From Amoebidium appalachense (taxonomy: Eukaryota; Ichthyosporea): DNA of 64,000 nt. The stretch covers positions 6,386,001 to 6,450,000 of the forward strand of contig CAVNZM010000008.1 in assembly GCA_963693365.1 (NCBI GenBank), given 5' to 3'. Below are positions 1 to 13,908 of this stretch, piece after piece. The position numbers and the translations under genes are program-made. Below the pieces are notes generated by a model. It was not told where the DNA came from and ran no database searches. It saw nothing but the letters and a program-made list of their open reading frames with translations. The first letter of the stretch is position 1, and each line of letters opens with the position of its first letter.

Positions 1-1
1 G

Positions 2-2900
<2,899 letters not shown>

Positions 2901-3292
2901 AAATCTAAGTCAAAACCTATCACACCCTCGTTTCGTCTTTTTTTTCTCTGTCGCATAATGCCGATTGTAGAACGAGGTTCTGCTATGTACATAGTAGAGA
3001 GACCACAGCGATTCAGGAAAAAAATCTGCAGCTTTATGTGTTTTTTACCGTTTAGTTATGTACGTTGCATACATGAACGGACCTGGCAAATGCAATAAAT
3101 ATGTTACCTTGCGGCGTGCTTGAAAGCCGAATCAATTTATGTACCCTTTTTCTCTTTTTTCTTGTTGTGGGGGGCAAAATATTTTCAATTCTTGTTAGGG
3201 CCCCATTTTTTTTATTCATAGTGTAAGTGGGTGGGTGGGTGGGTAGCTGGTAGTGGTGGTGCGGGGGTGGAGGGTGGAGGGTGGGGAGGGGA

Positions 3293-3326
<34 letters not shown>

Positions 3327-4251
3327 TCATGGTGATGGTTGTTTGCCCCAGGTGGGCACCTTTCGGGCTTTCCTTCTTTTTTTTTTTTTTTTTTTTTTTT
3401 TTTTGAACCGATCTGCAGCTGCCGGATTTGGATCCGGAACCGGAGTGCTGCACATACATAACATGATGCAGACGTGAAGTAAATGCCACTGTGTAAAGCT
3501 CGGCTTTTAGGGCGGGGTTTACAACCCCCCCACCCCACACCCCGCCTCCTCCTCCTCCCCGGGGCCACAACTCAAGGTGACGTAGCCACCACGGTGGCCA
3601 CCACCAGTCACCCACGTGGACGCATATTGGTATTACATACAAACACACACACAGAGGCTGAGACTGAGATCTCGTGAGAGAGGTAGGGGGCGGGAGAGAG
3701 AGAGACGGCGAGTCTCAGCTATAGAGAGGGACAGAGAAATAGAGAGCCTGAGAGGGCTTGCGTACGCGTGTGTGGGACTGTTCGTGTGCGTGCACACGCG
3801 CGCACACCGTTGAAATGCGTGTGGGTTCAAGTGTGTGTGCACGTGTGTCACGTACGTTTCTAAGTCATGGCGTGCCTGTGTGTGTGTGTATGGACCTGTG
3901 TGTGTGTGTGTGTACACGTGTGTGTGTGTGTTCGTGTATTAGAGGCGCCGAGTGGAGGCCAGAAGCTGAGGCGGAAAGCGGAAGGTGCCACCCGTTGAAC
4001 ACGTGTGTGCACGTGTGTGTTTGTGTGTGCTTGCGTGTGTGAGCGTGTGTGCCAAGTGTGCGTGCGTGTGTGTTTATGTGTGAGTGCGACCGTCGACGTC
4101 GGCATTCGATGATGTGTGTAATGATAAGCACGGTATGTGCACGTGTGTTTGAGCCTGTGTGATAACACGTGTGTGTGTGTGAACATGTGTGCCACAGGCT
4201 GTGTGTGTGTGTGTGTCCGTGTGTGACACTGTGTGTAACACTGTGTGGGCG

Positions 4252-4291
<40 letters not shown>

Positions 4292-4432
4292 AGAGGTGCA
4301 GTGGCACGGCCCTCTTGTGCCGGGGATATTGGCTACTAAAATGTAAGGGTGTTACTAAAATAGAAAGCTAAAAATAGAATTTTCGAGACGGCCGTGGCAG
4401 GGGGCGGAGGCCGGAGCCTGCAGGGAGGAGGC

Positions 4433-4490
<58 letters not shown>

Positions 4491-4521
4491 TTGATTGCCG
4501 CGCTGTGACGTAGATATACAT
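2901..4521. other. Intergenic/3' UTR interval without a supported gene
   Basis: After the coiled-coil stop there is a likely 3' UTR, then homopolymers (G run around 3295-3325, T run around 3379-3404), GT-rich degenerate repeat 3770-4288 and a G run of about 50 at 4438-4488. No frame here looks like protein. Confidence 0.6.
3094..3099 (+). promoter_or_regulatory. Possible polyadenylation signal AATAAA
   Basis: AATAAA lies 194 bases after the TGA of the coiled-coil gene, in non-repetitive sequence, a reasonable position for its poly(A) signal. No transcript evidence. Confidence 0.3.
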
Positions 4522-4708
4522 GGGGTTTACGCTGTTTACTCGAGGCAAAGAGAGACCAGTCTCAGGTATGGGGGGTTTTTATATCATGATAACGTACATA
4601 GATGTCGGGTGATGACTATATATCAGGGTTTACTTTCTCTTAGACTACGAGACACCATAAAGACGAAGAAAAATCAATTAGTTGGGGTTCCCCGTTTTTT
4701 TTTTTTTT

Positions 4709-4765
<57 letters not shown>

Positions 4766-4793
4766 CTCCCCTGGGACACTCGGTATCAGCTGG

Positions 4794-4866
<73 letters not shown>

Positions 4867-6343
4867 CGCTATATTTTTGTAGTGACGTGTTTCTCAAGCC
4901 AATCAATACATCTAATAAACAGGTCGTAGTTCCGCGTGTTTAGTAGAAGATCAAGGATGTTGTAATTTACAGGTAGGCTATCTTTCTGGGTGTCTGTTGT
5001 GAATGTGACGTGTGTGTGTTGCGGTATTATGTGGTCTATCAAACTACATTTGGCGATACATGACCGTTTAAACTGGTGTGTACGGTGTGTGTGTTGTTTG
5101 GGCATGCAAACGATGCCACCTTATACTTATTAGATCTCCACTGTATAGCACGTGTACAGTAAAAGCGTGGTACTGATCAATAATACCGGGCCATCAGCTA
5201 GAGAAAGACCAGTTCTAGATCTACAGGAAGGTAATATGTATTTAGGTGTCATACATTTGCGAGTTCCATATTTGGCAATATGGTTAAGGCGGTCATTATA
5301 TATAAAACGAGACATAAGGCTTGGTTTTTCTAAGTGTCTGCTTTCATCGGGTCTAGTGTCGTGTGGTATCTTTTTCCATTTGTACATGTTATATTGCGCG
5401 ATTATCTTGTGATTGTGTACATGTTTAATAAGTAAGTGGCAGTCCAAGCTTTTAAGTCACACGCACACTTTTGCGGGGTTTATTTGTATTTGTGCCCGGC
5501 CCAGGGAGAAGGAGAGAGAGGGGGAAGGAAAGAGGGGAGAGGTGAGGAGGGGACAGGTCGGATAGAGAAGAGAGGGTGGGAGGGCAAATACTTCTTCAAG
5601 CGGCTTATGTGCTTATTGAATTTCAGCGCGAGATGGGATACTCTAGCAGCTATTGGGACCAGACCATATATTGAGAGCGTTACAGGCCCAGGTTTACAAC
5701 AGTTGTTAGATAGAAAGGAGGCAACTTCTGCTTCAAGGAAATTTGCCAAGGGTTTAAGCACTCTAGTTCTCTCTTTCTTGATCCAAGCGGCGAGAAGGGG
5801 TAAACCATATTCACATGCCGGGAAGACAAAAGTGCGAATAAATGTATGTCTAATAGAAGGATGGAGGGGTGTGTCTTTAAGATTATTAACCGAGAAGAAA
5901 GCTAACCGCTTACGAGCCAACTCTACCCTCTTTTCGACCATATGGGAAAACATAACACCAACAGAATTAACCGGAACACCAAGATATTTGTATTCTGGAA
6001 CTATAGGTACAGGTTTAGATGATAATGTAAATGTGTGTAAATTGTTAGCTATATCAGCCTGAGGTACAAGAACACCACATTTGTCTATGTTAAGGATCAT
6101 AAGGTTTGCCTTGCACCACTCTGACACTACATCGAACAATCTTTGCAGGCGTCTAGGGGTACGGGCAAGGAGGGACAGATCATCAGCATAGAGAAGTGCC
6201 GCAGGCGGAAATTTATTAATAGGGTCATGGGGGCAGGGTGGCCACAGACCTGGCCCCCCACATACATGCACTAACTCATCAGGAATTGCCCGGGGGCATT
6301 GGTATGCCGGGGGGAGGGGGGGTGCTAATGGTGAATGCCTCAT
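4522..6343 (-). mobile_element. Non-LTR (LINE-type) retrotransposon, left copy, 5'-truncated
   Basis: On the minus strand this starts in a reverse transcriptase frame (6343-5480), passes a broken C-terminal reading frame (5447-4869), crosses a (CA)n stretch (4861-4795) and a C/A homopolymer junction (4765-4695), and ends in a tail containing CTCGAGTAAACAGCGTAAAC (4522-4572). The segment 4522-5432 is present again in inverted orientation at 9327-10981, which defines the element's 3' region. The 5' end abuts the Gypsy relic near 6480. The (CA)n block is shared by both copies, so it travels with the element. Class is inferred from the YADD-bearing polymerase and absence of LTRs. Confidence 0.75.
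5480..6343 (-). pseudogene. Reverse transcriptase fragment of the left LINE copy
   Basis: A 287-codon open frame carrying the polymerase motif ALLYADDLSLLARTP (YADD, palm motif C), then W-C-K-A-N-L with N-x-x-K-C-G, typical of non-LTR retrotransposon reverse transcriptases just after the catalytic motif, and a thumb-like region with EYKYLGVPV. The start is not genuine: fingers and most of the palm are missing, so this is a 5'-truncated copy. The C-terminal 30 residues run into a purine-rich low-complexity tract. The remaining ORF continues downstream in other frames, so the copy is dead. Confidence 0.75.
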
Positions 6344-6480
6344 GATACCCGGAGGTACCCCAAACTAACCCCGTGCAGCACCGATGTGATAAAGGAGGTG
6401 AAATGTTAAGTGGCACTCCGGTGAATAAGGATGCATCCGCTCGTGATGTCCTCAGACATGTCACGTCCTCAGACATGTCA

Positions 6481-8918
6481 CTCAACTAAGGCAGTTTTTA
6501 GGTTTAACTAAATATCTTCGTCGTTATATTAAAGATTATAGTACAGTGATTGCCGTTAATTAGCCAGACAGGGGGGGAGAAGAAGAATAGAATAGATTGG
6601 AATGATGATGCTGTTTCTGCTTTCGAAAAGCCTAAGTTAGCTTTGCAGTCTTCGAGTATGCTTGCTCATCCTGATTTTTCGGCCGGGGGGGGGGGGGGGG
6701 GGGGGGGGGATGTTTAAAGTTCGATGTGATGCAAGTAACGGTGCTGAGGGGGCAGTGTTATATCAAGTGCAGATTGAATGATTGCTTATGCTAGTCGTTC
6801 GTTTAGTAAAAGTGAACGTAGATATAGCAATCCGGGGTCAGAGAGAGTCCCATGCAATCTTTTGGGCAGTCTCACAGGTATGGAGGTATATTCTCGCAGG
6901 CAGGACGTTCGAGGTCTACACCGACCACAAGCCCTGCCTAGCCATGGCCGGCACCACTCCTCTGGTCAACGAGAGGATGCAGAAGTGGGCCGCGGCTCTC
7001 GGTGAGTTCTCCTATAAATTGTTTTATGCCAAGGGTGAAACAATGGTTGACTGTGATGCTCTCTCTCGTGCTGCTTATATTTTGTTTGAAAAAGAGAAGG
7101 AGGGGGAAGGGGGGCTCGTGAGAGACGGGGGGGGGGAGGGGGGAAGGGGGGGGACTCGGAGAGCGAGCAGAAAGGAATAGATGCTGTGTATGTTGATGTG
7201 TCTTCTTGGGCTCCGGGGTTGCTTGCTTATAAGTGTCGGGCAGGGGGGGGGGGAGGTATTTTATTCGGTGTCTGAGGTCGGGACCAAGTCTCATGGCTGG
7301 GCCCCTGCCTTAGCACCTACGGCTTTGATCTTAGCTCAGGAAGAAGATGTGTTGATTGGTCTGGTTAAGAATTATTTAAAGGGGCCGGTTGATCCGATTA
7401 AATTTAAAAATAAAAGGCAGATGGTTAAGGTAGCTAAGTTTGAAAAAATGTGTCAGGTAGAGCAGGATTTAGTTTATCATTGTTCTGGGTCAGACGGACA
7501 CGGAGTTTGGGTCCCGACGGCACTGGTGCCCGAGGTTTTGCATATGGTGCATGAGCATCCCATGGCTGGTCATTTAGGTGTAAATAGGACTTTGCTTCGT
7601 GTTAATCGTTCGTATTTTTGGCCTGGTATGAGTAGGGAGGTGAGGGATTATGTGTTGTCATGCATGCGTTGTCAGGAAAGGAATGAGAGTCCCCACTCTC
7701 GTTCCCGCCCGTCGTTTAAGAGGGGTTTTTATTGTTCGCATGTTTAAACGGGTAGCAGTAGATGTGGTTGGTCCATTAAATTCTACGGTTGAGGGTAACA
7801 CTGTTCTCGTTACCGTAACCGATGTGGCCACTCGTTGGGTTGAAGTGTTTGCTCTCCTCACTGCTAATGCCGTTTTGTTTGCTCGTATTTTCGTGGATCA
7901 AATTTGTTCTTAGGTTTGATTGTCCTCGTGTTTTGTTAACGGATAGGAGTAGTGTGTTTTTTAATCAGTTGGTTTTGGAGGTTTGTAAAATTTTAAGGGT
8001 AGCCCATATCACTACGTCTGCATATCATCCTCAAGCAAATGCCATCTCTGAACGTGTGCATGCAGTGTTTCAGAAGTCCTTTGGCAAAATCGTTGATGTG
8101 GAGGCTAATGATTGGGATCATATGTCTCGGTTTATTGCTCATTCGTATAATTCTACCCCTCATGCTGTGACTGGTTTCTCTCCGTTTTATTTGGTCTATG
8201 GGCAGGAGGCTGTTAGTCTGCTATAGATACGGCACTTTTGCCGATGGTGGGGACTGACAGACTAACTTATCCCCACTGGACTGAGTTCCGGGAGCAGCTA
8301 CTAACCCGGTTCCAGGCTGCACGTGATGCAGCTCTGGCCCGTACACAGCAGGCACAGGCACGTGCAGACGTGTCCGCACATCCGTTACGTGAATTTGCCG
8401 AGGGTACTTTAGTTTTAATTAGGGATCATACTAGGAAAAAGAGATATAGACAGGAGCAGTAAGCTAAGGGTGAAGGTGAAGGTCTTCGTAAGTATGGTAA
8501 GAAGTGGTTGTCTATTTTCATTGGTCTATATAAAGTAGTCGCTAGGTTAGGTCCGACGGAATATAAGGTGCAGAGGTTAGATAATGAGAGTGATGTTAGG
8601 TATTATAATGTAGATGATATAAAGGAATATTATGATAGGGCCCTTAGGGTAAAACGGTCGGAGGGCCGTCGAGTGTTAGATGCCACCCCCGACTATAACG
8701 GGTCGGTGGACGTATCGGAGGCTGCCGTAGATAAAATTCTTGATAAAAAGGTTATAGAAGGTAAGGAAGGTAAGGTAAATCATTGTTTAATTCGTTTTGA
8801 GGGAGGTTATCATGAGGATCAGTGGTTGCCTGAGTTTCATTTGGATTGCCTATTTTCTATTCGTGCTTTTGAGGCTAGGTTAGTGCAGAGGGAGATTCTG
8901 TCATCTACACATGGATAA
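6481..8918 (+). pseudogene. Ty3/Gypsy chromovirus pol relic (RT end, RNase H, integrase, chromodomain)
   Basis: Domains in order: the end of the reverse transcriptase (FLGLTKYLRRYIKDYS, 6492-6540), RNase H with its terminal D-A-L-S-R-A (6782-7070), the integrase zinc-binding HHCC module (H and H near 7555-7570, C-x2-C near 7665-7673), the integrase core with D (VAVDVVGP, 7755-7780), D (LLTDRSS) and E (ISERVH), the GPY/F-like region and a C-terminal chromodomain (roughly 8720-8840, ending WLPEFHL) that marks a chromovirus. The frame breaks repeatedly (near 6780, 7180, 7745, 7910, 8226 and 8462), a G run interrupts the connection domain near 6685, and no LTR is recognisable on either side. Non-functional. 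Confidence 0.85.
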
Positions 8919-9326
8919 CGGCAAGAACTTAGAAGTTGAGTTGCATATGTTCATTAGTTCAAGTTGTTCGTTTCCTTTTCCCTTTTTTCCTTTCTTTCTA
9001 TCCCGTTTCCGTGTGCACAGATATCGTTGATCTGTGTACACACCGAGCCACTTGGCCCACGTACGTGTAATGTGTTTGCGTCTTTTACCCCTCTCCAATA
9101 CTAATTCGATTTACATGGTGCGTACGTGTCCGATAGTTGTCCAATCAGATCTCGTTTAATTTCCCCAAATATAGAAACCTACATTCCTCCTTTATTCCAC
9201 TCGATCATCCCATTCCATTCCTTTCTATCCTCATTCCTTTTCCTGCTTTTCCCACAACGTAGAATTGCTCTATGTTCCCCAGCTATTAGGAATACTTATA
9301 TTTAGACGTGTTTATATTAGGAACAT
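8919..9326. other. Downstream remnant of the Gypsy element
   Basis: About 400 bp of unique pyrimidine-rich sequence between the chromodomain stop and the start of the right LINE copy. It may be the element's 3' UTR or a decayed LTR. No coding frame and no clear TG...CA boundary seen. Confidence 0.4.
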
Positions 9327-9884
9327 GGCTTATTAAACATGTACACAATCACAAGATAATCACGCAATATAACGAATGGAAAAAGATACCACACGACACT
9401 GTCGGACCCGATGAAAGCAGACACCTTGAAAAACTAAGCCTTATGTCTCGTTTTATATATATACTGACCGCCTCAACCATATTGCCAAATATGGCACTCG
9501 CAAATGTATAACACCTAAATACATATTACCTTCCTGTAGAACTGGCCCTTCTCTAGCTGATGGTATTATTGATCAATTACCACGCTTTTACTGTACACGT
9601 GCTATACAGTGGAGATCTAATAAGTATAAGGTGGCATCGTTTGCATGCCCAAACAACACACACACACAGCAGTACTGAAACGGTCATGTATCGCCAAATG
9701 TAGTTTGATAGACCACATAATACCGCAACACACACACGTAACATTCACAACAGACACCCAGAAAGATAGCCTACCTGTAAATTACAACATCCTTGATTTT
9801 ATACTAAACACGCGTAACTACGACCTGTTTATTAGATGTATTGATTGGCTTGAGAAACACATCACTACAAATCTAAGCGCACGC

Positions 9885-9992
<108 letters not shown>

Positions 9993-10164
9993 GACACACA
10001 CACACACACACAACCAGCTGATACCGAGTGCCCCAGGGGTTCCCAAAAAAAAAAAAACAAAAAAAAAAACGGGGAACCCCAACTAATTGATTTCTCTTAG
10101 TCTTTATGGTGTCTCGTAGAGAAAGTAAACCCTGATATATAGTTATCACCCGACATCTATGTAC

Positions 10165-10456
10165 TGTAAACATGGTTGTGTATATTGTCGGACAGACTAC
10201 GGGAGTCGCGCCCTGTAGTTAGTCGCGCTTACTGACCAATCAAAATGGTTGGTCGGGAAGCAGCGGCGTTGTCCCACAATCGCACGGCGAGCTGTCCCCT
10301 ATAAAAGGCGGCAGTATCAGCCAGATCCAATCAGTTGGGAACATGCCTGGACTCGAATCGATGAGTGCCGAGGATAAGATCCCATCTCAAGATTGATCAG
10401 ATCCCATACTGTAAAAGCAATCTGCGCTGCCGCTATGATACACAACCAAATTTACA
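10165..10456 (+). repeat. TRIM 5' LTR
   Basis: 292 bp. Carries a TATA box (TATAAAA, 10300-10306), a CCAAT box inside an inverted pair GACCAA...TTGGTC (10234-10254), and TG/CA termini, so it can act as a promoter. Confidence 0.92.
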
Positions 10457-10590
10457 TTGGCGACCGCGGCAGGACCCAAGGGGGTTGTTGGTCGGATGGC
10501 CACGCCTGTACAACCTTAGGTGGAGCCGTTCGCGGGCTGCTACGACCTGCCGGTGGGGTGTAGCGCGCGACTCCCCAACGGGAGGGGAGA
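10457..10590 (+). other. TRIM internal region (PBS to PPT)
   Basis: 134 bp: primer-binding site 10458-10475, a GC-rich central stretch that may hold packaging or dimerisation signals, and a polypurine tract 10580-10590. Too short to encode gag or pol. Confidence 0.85.
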
Positions 10591-10882
10591 TGTAAACATG
10601 GTTGTGTATATTGTCGGACAGACTACGGGAGTCGCGCCCTGTAGTTAGTCGCGCTTACTGACCAATCAAAATGGTTGGTCGGGAAGCAGCGGCGTTGTCC
10701 CACAATCGCACGGCGAGCTGTCCCCTATAAAAGGCGGCAGTATCAGCCAGATCCAATCAGTTGGGAACATGCCTGGACTCGAATCGATGAGTGCCGAGGA
10801 TAAGATCCCATCTCAAGATTGATCAGATCCCATACTGTAAAAGCAATCTGCGCTGCCGCTATGATACACAACCAAATTTACA
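10591..10882 (+). repeat. TRIM 3' LTR
   Basis: 292 bp, no difference from the 5' LTR seen by eye, indicating very recent insertion or gene conversion. Confidence 0.92.
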
Positions 10883-11269
10883 GTACGTGATCATGATATA
10901 CCGCTGAGGGGATATTCCGAGCAAAAACCGCCCATACCTGAGACTGGTCTCTCTTTGCCTCGAGTAAACAGCGTAAACCCCTAATAGTATAACTATACCT
11001 GAAGATATTTATGTACACACGCACATGTAACACGTCTCTGCCTGAGTGTGTGGATCCGTGTGCACACATATTAATATTCTAATCGATATTGCAACACACG
11101 ATTAAAGCCGATATAACACGATTACAAGTATACAAGCATATCGGAGATTGATGCCACTCTTTTCGTACAAGGAGTGTAGCTATTACACTAAGTACATGAA
11201 CTAAAACATAACATAAACTTAAAAGATCTTACCTAATGTAGATACTACGTACTACAACAGCCGGTGTGG

Positions 11270-11950
11270 GCTGCCTGCTGGGGCTGCAGCCTGAGGCTGG
11301 TGCTGCTGGCTTGGTGGCTCCTGTTGGTGCTGTCGGCTGGGTGGCCCGTGCTGGGCCGGCCGGCCGGGGCTGCAATCAGCTGCTGCGGCTGGGTGGCCCG
11401 TGCTGGGCCGGCCGGCCGGGGCTGCAATCTGCTGCTGCAGGCAGCCGCTGCAGTGTGGATTTGGTCGGTTGCTGCTGGCTGGGTTACCCTGGCAGGGCAT
11501 GCAGGCTGGGTGCCCCCTGCTGTGGCTGCCTGCTGGGGCTGCAGCCTGAGGCTGCTGATGCTGGCTGGGTGGCTCCTGTTGGTGCTGTCGGCTGGGTGGC
11601 CCGTGCTGGGCCTGCCGGCCGGAGCTGCACGCCGCCGCTGCAGGCGGCTGCTGCAGTGTGGGTGTGGTCGGTTGTTGCTGGCTGGGTGGCCCTGGCAGGG
11701 CCTGCAGGCTGGGTGACCCCTCAGGCTGCTGTGGCTGCCGTTGTGTGCTGTCTGCTGGGACTGCAGCCTGAAGCTGCTGCTGCCAGCTGGGTGGCTCCTG
11801 CTGGTGCTGTCGGCTGGGTGACCTGTGCTGGGCCTGCTGGCCGGGGCTACACTCCGCTACTGCAGGCAGCTGCTGCAGTGTGGGTGTGGTCGCTTGCTGC
11901 TGGCCGGGTGGCCCTGGCAGGGCCTGCAGGCTGGGTGCACGTACATAGCC
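11270..11950. repeat. GC-rich minisatellite, about three units of 220-255 bp
   Basis: Units beginning CTGCTGGG(G/A)CTGCAGCCTG recur at about 11276, 11531 and 11752. The first unit carries an internal duplication of the block GGGTGGCCCGTGCTGGGCC. The minus strand stays open across all units (to 11252), giving a Gln/Pro/Ala-rich frame; this follows from the unit composition and is not taken as a gene. Confidence 0.8.
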
Positions 11951-11977
11951 CCTGCAGGCTGTGCCACATCCCGAGCG

Positions 11978-12156
11978 GATAGCGTCGTGTAAAAGAAGAG
12001 CATGAGTATAGCACGAATAAGCATGCCGAAACTCGCCCTGGATGTTGCTTAATCGAAATACATTGGATAGTGTCGTGTAAAAGAAGAGCATGAGTATAGC
12101 ACGAATAAGCATGCCGAAACCCGCCCTGATTGTTGCTTAATATTCGAAATACATCG
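11978..12156. repeat. 88-bp tandem duplication
   Basis: Two copies (11978-12065, 12066-12156) of a unit beginning GATAG(C/T)GTCGTGTAAAAG, directly after the GC-rich minisatellite. Few differences between them. Confidence 0.9.
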
Positions 12157-12347
12157 GAAAAAAGCCTTCGGCTCTCCCCCCAAGCTGTTCAACTAGGGGG
12201 AGCAGTCCAACCGAGGGCGGAGGCCTGCATCTGATTGGCTCTATAACAGAGCTTTTGCTTGACGGCAAGCGTTTTCTATTAGCCAATCATTTGTTGCTTT
12301 CAGGGCTAATTTTTATGTACTCTTTTGGCACGGCTTTTTTCCTTTTG

Positions 12348-12536
<189 letters not shown>

Positions 12537-12945
12537 AGCAATAGAAAGTTGTGCTGTCCAGGCTGAGAGCTCGCCCATGAGCGCTTGTTATGTGCCAGAC
12601 TGAGCTAGCGAAAGGGACACCTGTGTCGCAACCTGTACATATACGTACTGAGTCAGTCTGAGTGACATTCATTTGTTGATCGGATTCCAATGCAACGGTT
12701 ACAATAGCCTTTTTTGTGTTCAAACTGGCGCATTTTGATTGACCAAAGGCTTCGATGGTAATCATAATCACGGTGACGTGATTGGTAAATGTGACTCTAC
12801 TCTTGAGACGCATGATTTATAGCCAATACACAAATGCCTTTGCAAACGGGACAAGTAGAGGAAAGGTGGTATTAGTGCATCGGGTAGCATGGGTAGACAA
12901 ACAAATATCATTCAAATAAACAGTAAAAAATTATTATTCTTGCTA

Positions 12946-13383
12946 TCAAGTAGAGTAAAGATTCTTTTTGCAAAGCAAACTGTGCCCATGCATCCAACAT
13001 CCGAAACGTGAGCCATTGTTTACATACCAGAGCGCTGCTGTGTCAACCAATCCAAAAGCGAAAATCAGGTTCCTGGAGGACGGCAATATCACGCTGTTTG
13101 CTTTTTTGGTTGTAAACAAAACATCAAAGCCGTCTTTGTGTTCAAATACAGCGATGTATAAGCATACGGGAACCAAAATTATGATAAGTGAAATAAGTAG
13201 AAAATTATTGTGCAATAGTGGCCTCCATGTCTTTTGACCAGGATGCAAATCTTGGATACCGAGTGCTGCGCTCTTCCCGCCTGAATACAGTTCCGGTGGC
13301 CAAATTACATGACAAATAATTCTACAAAAATTAACATTTAAAACAACTAAAAGTAACTCTTGTTTAAAACAAAATGAAACCAA
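12946..13383 (-). CDS. Hypothetical protein, one predicted membrane span (possible divergent gene)
   Basis: A 145-codon frame in non-repetitive, AT-richer DNA, starting ATG at 13383, about 0.5 kb from and divergent to the Mondo-like start. It contains one strongly hydrophobic stretch (LLISLIIILVPVCLYIAVF) followed by a charged segment. I recognise no family. A splice-acceptor-like TTTTTGTAG lies inside the N-terminal part, so the real exon may begin near 13325. An open frame of this length without repeats is suggestive but not proof of coding; it could be chance. Confidence 0.25.
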   Translation of the reverse strand: MVSFCFKQELLLVVLNVNFCRIICHVIWPPELYSGGKSAALGIQDLHPGQKTWRPLLHNNFLLISLIIILVPVCLYIAVFEHKDGFDVLFTTKKANSVILPSSRNLIFAFGLVDTAALWYVNNGSRFGCWMHGHSLLCKKNLYST

Positions 13384-13427
13384 TTAGAGAGATTTAATAT
13401 CCTGAGCTCAGTTTTAGCATATGGTTT

Positions 13428-13433
13428 CACGTG
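13428..13433. promoter_or_regulatory. CACGTG E-box upstream of the Mondo-like gene
   Basis: Palindromic class B E-box about 480 bp before the predicted start, with a CCAAT box near 13450. Mondo/Mlx proteins bind CACGTG-type elements, so autoregulation is conceivable; carbohydrate response elements normally have two spaced E-boxes and only one is seen. Confidence 0.3.
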
Positions 13434-13908
13434 AGAATTCGAGCGCTCCAATCAGCTCTCGTTTGATAACAATTCGAGGCCGCCGTGTCACATACGCGCG
13501 CAGTTGTTCATTTTTGAGTGTTAGCGAAGTTGGGTCGTTTTTTTTCTTTTTGTGCTTTTTCGTCAGAGAACGTTGACATGTTCATGAAATTGTGTGCCGA
13601 TCAAAACCTTACCCTCATGAGTTAGTATTAGAGTGTTTTTGGGTGTAGTTACGAGAACAAAACTTATGTCTATTCAGCCTGCTGTAGCGAACAACATCAA
13701 AGGGTTGGGCCTGTTGTGTCGTGCCCCTTTCCCTTAGGACTGGCAACAAGGGCTTCTCCTTTTCATGCTTTTGATCAACGCATTCGGACCACATCGTATG
13801 TTTAGAGTAACAGTTATCGCTATCATATTATAACACTTATAGTATTTTCAGTGCCCATAGCGTTTGAAAGGCGCTGTGGATGCCAGCCACGAGCACATTT
13901 GCATTAGC

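Larger units (their letters stand above)
10165..10882 (+). mobile_element. TRIM-like miniature LTR retrotransposon, 718 bp
   Basis: Two 292-bp direct repeats (10165-10456 and 10591-10882) look identical base for base and start TGTAAACATGG and end AAATTTACA (TG...CA). The 134-bp interior opens with a tRNA-type primer-binding site, TGGCGACCGCGGCAGGAC, one base after the left LTR, and closes with the polypurine tract GGGAGGGGAGA abutting the right LTR. No coding capacity. It is flanked by GTAC on both sides (10161-10164, 10883-10886). The other LINE copy has the unoccupied site at 4594-4597. This is the diagnostic layout of a terminal-repeat retrotransposon in miniature; its enzymes must come from another element, not necessarily the Gypsy relic here. 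Confidence 0.93.

Noticed and set aside
10365-10595. 76-codon frame across the TRIM LTR and interior
   Set aside because: Spans LTR, PBS and PPT without gag/pol similarity; TRIM elements are non-coding.
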